Shown: positions 31,642 to 35,005 of the stretch, piece by piece
How positions within the stretch are numbered: position 1 is the first letter of the stretch
How the letters are laid out: the number at the start of each line of letters is the position of its first letter
Source of the DNA: Frankiaceae bacterium
GTDB lineage: Bacteria > Actinomycetota > Actinomycetes > JAFAQI01
Assembly (NCBI GenBank): GCA_025929365.1
Contig: JAICMG010000014.1
Location: forward strand, 1-35,005
Direction of reading: 5' to 3'
DNA length: 35,005 nt
Notes under the pieces: generated by a model
Seen by the model: only the letters and a program-made list of their open reading frames with translations
What the model was told of the DNA's origin: nothing
Databases searched by the model: none
Program-made: the position numbers and the translations under genes

Positions 31642-32996
31642 GAGGCGCTCCTCGGCCGGACCAAGACGGCGCACGGTTGCTCCAGCTGAACCACCATCTT
31701 CGAGTGGTCGTTGCGGTAGGACTCCGAGGGCTGCGCCATCTCCCAGCTGTAGTCGCGCAACAGGATGGAGAAGATCGCCTTGAGCTGCATCAGGGCGAAC
31801 GCCGCGCCGACGCAGCGATGCTTGCCTCCGCCGAACGGAATCCACGTCCACGGGTTGAGGTCGTCCTCGCGCCGCGGTTCGAGGTAGCGCTCCGGGTCGA
31901 ACGCATCGGCGTCGGGGAAGTCGGGGGTGAGCCGGTTGGAGATCGCCGGCGTGGCCGCGACGAGGTCGCCCTTTCGCACGGCGTATCCGCCGACCTCCAG
32001 ATCCTCGGTCGCGACGCGGAGCAGCAGGATGAGCGGCGGATGCAACCTGAGTGCCTCTTTGATCGCGGACTCGAGGCGTGGGATCTCGCGCAGCGCCTGG
32101 AAGCTGACCGCTGAGCCGTCGGCGTAGAGCGCGTCGAGCTCGGCAACAACGGCCGCCATCTCGGCCGGGTGGCGCAACAGCTCGATCAGCGTCCACGCCG
32201 CGGTGCCTGACGTCGTGTGATGGCCCGCGAACATCGTCCCGATGAACATGCCGGTGATCTCGTCGGCCGTGAACCTCGGCTTTCCGTCGTCGGTCACCGA
32301 CATCAGCAGGTCCAGGAGGTCAGCGTCACCCGCAGGCGGATCGTCGCCCACGCGGGTCGCCATGATCGCCTCGACCAGCGTCACCAGCTCCACCCGTGCG
32401 GCGTCACGGCGCCGGAAGCTCTCGATCGGTGCGTAGGGGTCGACGTATGCCAGGGCATCGGTCCCCTGCTCCAGGTCGTGGTAGAGCTCCGCGAACCGCC
32501 CGTCGAGCTGATCACGAAACTTCTTGCCGATGAGGCACGCGGATGACGTGTAGATCGTGAGCTCGGCGAAGAAGTCGAGCAGATCGATCTGCCGCTCGCC
32601 GTCCCAGCCTGCGACCATCCGCGCGACCTCCGCGGCGATGACCTCGGCGTGGCCTCTCATTTGCGGGCCGCGCAGCGACTGGTTCTTCAGCATCTCGGCC
32701 CGACGTTCGGGCGGCGCGTCGAAGACGACGCCTTTGCCGAAGATCGGTGTCATGAACGGATACGCCGCACCCTGGTCGAGCAGCTCGTCGGGGCTGCGGA
32801 AGTACCACTCGTTGACGTCCGCGCCACTGAGCAGCACCACGCGCCGTCCGGCGAGGTCGAAGGACCCCACCGCGCCGCACTCCTCATGAACCCGCCGCAT
32901 CAAGCCGATCGGGTCGCGGCGAAGCTCCTCGAGGTGGCCATGCTCGTGCTCGCCGCCCGAGACATAGGGCGGCTGCGGCAGCGTCACCGTTGTCAT
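31638..32996 (-). CDS. cyp51: Sterol 14alpha-demethylase, CYP51
   Basis: 452 aa. The CYP51 signatures are clear: B'/C region YPFMTPIFGKGVVFDAP (79-95), I-helix AGHHTTSG (257-264), ExxR as EALR (314-317) and heme loop FGGGKHRCVGAAFA with Cys395. Long blocks equal remembered M. tuberculosis CYP51 (e.g. LDFFAELTIYTSSACLIGKK, ESYRNDHSKMVVQL). The family removes the 14alpha-methyl group from lanosterol-like sterols in three oxidations. Most actinobacteria do not make sterols, so the native substrate is uncertain. It sits 10 nt downstream of the CYP123-like gene and overlaps the ferredoxin start. ATG 32996 is chosen; the upstream open frame runs into CYP123 in another frame. Confidence 0.95.
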   Translation of the reverse strand: MTTVTLPQPPYVSGGEHEHGHLEELRRDPIGLMRRVHEECGAVGSFDLAGRRVVLLSGADVNEWYFRSPDELLDQGAAYPFMTPIFGKGVVFDAPPERRAEMLKNQSLRGPQMRGHAEVIAAEVARMVAGWDGERQIDLLDFFAELTIYTSSACLIGKKFRDQLDGRFAELYHDLEQGTDALAYVDPYAPIESFRRRDAARVELVTLVEAIMATRVGDDPPAGDADLLDLLMSVTDDGKPRFTADEITGMFIGTMFAGHHTTSGTAAWTLIELLRHPAEMAAVVAELDALYADGSAVSFQALREIPRLESAIKEALRLHPPLILLLRVATEDLEVGGYAVRKGDLVAATPAISNRLTPDFPDADAFDPERYLEPRREDDLNPWTWIPFGGGKHRCVGAAFALMQLKAIFSILLRDYSWEMAQPSESYRNDHSKMVVQLEQPCAVLVRPRSAS

Positions 32997-33006
32997 CCGT
33001 TCTCCC

Positions 33007-34209
33007 TCACCGCAGCGTGACCGAGGTCGGAAGATGCGCGAAGCCGCGCACGTTGACGGAGTGCACGCGCCGAGCGCCGGCCTCGTCGACGTCGTACGAC
33101 GCCACCTTGTCGAGCAGCTGCTCCAAGACCACCCTCGCCTCCAGCCGGGCAAGGGACGCGCCAAGACAGAAATGGCGACCCGAGCCGAAGCTGAGGGAGT
33201 CCGCCGTGTCGCGGTCGAGGTCGTAGCGATCCGGATCGGCGAAGACCCGCGGATCACGGTTGGCCGACCCGATGAGCAACAGCACGCGAGCCTTGGCCGG
33301 GATGACGCCGTCGGCCAGCGCCACCTCCGTCGTCGTCGTTCGCGCCAGCACCTGCGTCGACGCGTCGTAGCGAAGCGTCTCCTCCACCCATGCCGCGACC
33401 GCCGCGCGGTCGGCGAGTGGCTTCGCGAGCTGGTCGGGACTGCGCCACCCCCAGAACCAGCAGTGCCCGAGCAGCTTCGTCGTGGTCTCGTTGCCGGCGA
33501 CGACCATGAGAAACAGAAACGCGCCGAGCTCTTCATCGGAGAGCCGCTCGCCGTCGATCTCCACCTCCAGCAACGCCGAGGTCAGATCGCCACGCGGCTC
33601 GCGGCGGCGCTCCGCGATCAGGTCGAGGTAGTAGAGGGCCAGATCGATCGCGGCGCTCGCTGCCGCCGCCGTGACGTCGAACACGCCGTCCTCGCGGTGC
33701 ACCACGATGTCGGCGAGACGGCGAAGCTCCGCACGATCAGCCTCCGGCACGCCCAGCAGCTCCGACACCACGTCCATCGGCACTTTGCCGCCGACGTCCT
33801 CGATGAAGTCGAAGGACCCCTGCTCGAGCGCCGGCGCGAGGTGGGCGTCCGTGATCGCGCGCACCCGCGGCTCGAGGTCGGCGACTCGGCGCGGCGTGAA
33901 GCCACGCGAGACGAGCCGGCGCATCCGGCCGTGCCGGGGCTCATCCATCGCGAGGAAGGACATCACCTTCGCCGCCTGCGGTCCGGTCGCCGAAGGGTCG
34001 AGTGACACACCGTCGGCGTTCGAGAACCGGATGTCGTCGCGGAACGCGGCGACCACATCCGCGTGACGGGACAGCGCGAAGAAGCCGAGGTCTGAGTTCT
34101 CGTAGATCGGCGCGTTCTCGCGCAACGCGGCGTACGTCGGATACGGGTCTTCGTGGAAGGCATACGAGTACGGGTCGAGGACCGGCATCGCGGGTGCGTC
34201 GGTCGTCAT
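33007..34209 (-). CDS. Cytochrome P450, CYP123-like
   Basis: 400 aa. The I-helix is AGNETTT (238-244), ExxR is ETLR (277-280) and the heme loop is FGSGRHFCLGASLAR with Cys348. Sequence blocks (LDPYSYAFHEDPYPTY, VSRGFTPRRVADLEPRV, HREDGVFDV, AFLFLMVVAGNETTTKLL, VHSVNVRGFAHLPTSV) follow M. tuberculosis CYP123 (Rv0766c) closely as I recall it; that enzyme also lies next to cyp51. Its substrate is not known to me. The ATG overlaps the TetR stop by 4 nt, and the gene leads the structural part of the operon. Confidence 0.92.
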   Translation of the reverse strand: MTTDAPAMPVLDPYSYAFHEDPYPTYAALRENAPIYENSDLGFFALSRHADVVAAFRDDIRFSNADGVSLDPSATGPQAAKVMSFLAMDEPRHGRMRRLVSRGFTPRRVADLEPRVRAITDAHLAPALEQGSFDFIEDVGGKVPMDVVSELLGVPEADRAELRRLADIVVHREDGVFDVTAAAASAAIDLALYYLDLIAERRREPRGDLTSALLEVEIDGERLSDEELGAFLFLMVVAGNETTTKLLGHCWFWGWRSPDQLAKPLADRAAVAAWVEETLRYDASTQVLARTTTTEVALADGVIPAKARVLLLIGSANRDPRVFADPDRYDLDRDTADSLSFGSGRHFCLGASLARLEARVVLEQLLDKVASYDVDEAGARRVHSVNVRGFAHLPTSVTLR

Positions 34210-34805
34210 CGGCGCTGCGCCTTTTCGCGGCCCCGCCCGAGCATCCGGTCGGCCGCCTCCGACATGACGTCGGGCAGCGCGGCGTAGGTCGCGTAGCCCA
34301 TCCCGGCTGACAGCAGCGCACCGATGAACGTGAAGGTCAGGATCTGCAACACCTTCGGGTCCGGGTTCGGACCGATCGCCGTCGCCAACCGCGCGCTGAT
34401 CGCCGTACCGATCCGGTCGCGTGCCGCCTGCACGTCGGTGTCGTGGGCCAGCAGGGCGGTCGTTACCCCGGCTGCCAGCTCGGGCTCGTCCGCCACGAGC
34501 AGCGCGACCTCCCGCACGGCGTCCGCGACCCGTTCCGACACGGGTTGCCGGCGAGTGGGACGCGGCGCCTCGAGCGCGGAAAGCCGGCGCCAGAACACCT
34601 CGGTGAGCAGATGCTCCTTGCTGGCGAAGTAGGTGTACGCCGTGGCCGGCGAGACGCCGGCGCGGCGCGCAACCCCGCGAATCGTCAGACCGTCGAACCC
34701 GGTCTCGGCCACCTCGCTGACGGCGGCGTGAACGAGCGCCGCGACGGTGTCAGCCGGCCGTCCCGACAGCGTCCGGCGAGCAACCACCGCGACCGGGCTG
34801 GACAT
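34206..34805 (-). CDS. TetR-family regulator of the sterol P450 operon
   Basis: 199 aa. The N-terminal helix-turn-helix (~20-65) is typical of TetR: LVHAAVSEVAETGFDGLTIR, GVARRAGVSPATAYTYFASK, EHLLTEVFWRRL. The C-terminal ligand domain is helical and variable. It is the first gene of a nine-gene operon, and its stop overlaps the CYP123-like start (ATGA), so it is cotranscribed and probably autoregulates. A promoter with its -10 ending 8 nt before the ATG and TGTC/GACA words upstream support this. The equivalent mycobacterial position (Rv0767c) also holds a possible regulator. Confidence 0.92.
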   Translation of the reverse strand: MSSPVAVVARRTLSGRPADTVAALVHAAVSEVAETGFDGLTIRGVARRAGVSPATAYTYFASKEHLLTEVFWRRLSALEAPRPTRRQPVSERVADAVREVALLVADEPELAAGVTTALLAHDTDVQAARDRIGTAISARLATAIGPNPDPKVLQILTFTFIGALLSAGMGYATYAALPDVMSEAADRMLGRGREKAQRR

Positions 34806-34806
34806 G

Positions 34807-34881
34807 TGTCCAGACAGTAGACCATCACGGTCGCCTTGTCAGAACCTCAAAGTGCTGGGGCGCCTGTGTAGTCCTGTCAGA
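34807..34881. promoter_or_regulatory. Candidate TetR operator words around the P450 operon promoter
   Basis: TGTC-CA-GACA (34807-34816) is a short palindrome between the -10 and the ATG. TGTCAGA occurs at 34837-34843 (over the -35) and at 34875-34881. The three related words flank the promoter as expected for autorepression. Confidence 0.4.
34814..34842 (-). promoter_or_regulatory. Promoter of the P450 operon (CTGACA-N17-TACTGT), near-leaderless
   Basis: On the minus strand, CTGACA (34842-34837), a 17-nt spacer and TACTGT (34819-34814) form the best sigma-70-like promoter in the window. The -10 ends 8 nt before ATG 34805, so the 5' leader would be 0-2 nt. Confidence 0.6.
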
Positions 34882-34892
34882 CTCCCGACGCT

Positions 34893-34908
34893 GATGTCCG
34901 GGGACATC
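34893..34908. repeat. Palindrome GATGTCC-GG-GGACATC
   Basis: Perfect 7-bp arms with a 2-nt centre, 37 nt upstream of the partial reading frame at the right edge. Similar GATGTCC..GGACATC words occur near the ends of IS481-type elements, as I recall. It could be part of an insertion-sequence end or an operator. Confidence 0.45.
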
Positions 34909-34944
34909 GCCGACAGTTGACCGGTCCGGTGCTCAGGCTTGGGC

Positions 34945-35005
34945 ATGGGGCGGAGAGCAGTCGGTGTGGATCTGAAGTTGGCGTTGGCGGTGAGCTCGCC
35001 GTTGC
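34945..35005 (+). CDS. Possible start of an IS481-type transposase (truncated at right edge)
   Basis: ATG 34945 opens a frame to the window end: MGRRAVGVDLKLALAVSSPL. The VDLKLALAVS opening resembles actinobacterial IS481-like DDE transposases that continue with a helix-turn-helix, but only 20 residues are visible. The palindrome and GATGTCC words upstream fit an element's left end. An ordinary regulator is also possible. Confidence 0.35.
   Translation, partial: MGRRAVGVDLKLALAVSSPL

Noticed and set aside
1-35005. tRNA, rRNA or antisense protein genes in other long frames
   Set aside because: No tRNA-like cloverleaf or rRNA-like sequence was noticed by eye; the remaining long frames are shadows with biased composition. 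A tRNAscan or Rfam search was not possible.

Overview
The window is about 35 kb of GC-rich, densely packed bacterial chromosome from an actinobacterium, probably a soil member of the Actinomycetota. Evidence for this is the frequent GTG starts, long runs of genes joined by 4-nt ATGA/GTGA stop-start overlaps, many start codons with a TANNNT box 6-8 nt upstream (leaderless-type promoters), and proteins whose closest remembered relatives are mycobacterial or Amycolatopsis enzymes (CYP51, CYP123, CYP142, an N-acylamino acid racemase-type MenC). No rRNA, tRNA or CRISPR is visible, and no gene-free stretch exceeds 300 bases.

Left part (1-11015). A truncated secreted protein runs off the left edge. 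Next come an enolase-superfamily MenC/NSAR enzyme, a decayed GNAT gene flanked by two long perfect inverted repeats, and a minus-strand transport operon of lipoprotein, MFS domain fused to a LivF-type ATPase, a LivH-LivM-LivG triple fusion, and M19 dipeptidase. All junctions in this operon are 4-nt overlaps. A PucR-type regulator lies just upstream. The operon has no LivK-type binding protein.

Middle part (11132-24674). This holds an RHH regulator with an ABC-2 type exporter (ATPase plus permease), a DUF1707-transmembrane-adenylate cyclase fusion, a GNAT-like protein, a serine beta-lactamase-fold hydrolase, a degenerate EAL-domain protein, a DHA2-type MFS exporter, the complete three-gene proton-translocating transhydrogenase (pntAA-pntAB-pntB), and an 886-residue cyclase-STAND ATPase regulator. 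A third repeat cluster follows.

Right part (24831-34805). A cytoplasmic-looking BtuF-like protein and a NiCoT nickel/cobalt permease diverge from a region carrying a perfect palindrome resembling a nickel-regulator (Nur) box. Then comes a nine-gene minus-strand operon: TetR, CYP123-like, CYP51, 3Fe-4S ferredoxin, NTF2-like protein, hydroxyisobutyrate-dehydrogenase-like protein, CMD-like protein, ABC substrate-binding lipoprotein and CYP142-like. Most of it matches, from memory, the Mycobacterium tuberculosis cyp51 neighbourhood (Rv0760c-Rv0771). CYP142 and the binding lipoprotein are additions that suggest sterol/steroid uptake and oxidation. The right edge probably enters an IS481-like insertion sequence.

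The most interesting items are the MFS-LivF and LivHMG fusion transporter, the expanded sterol P450 operon with an orphan binding protein, the intergenic palindromes, the Nur-like operator, and the recurring leaderless promoter pattern.
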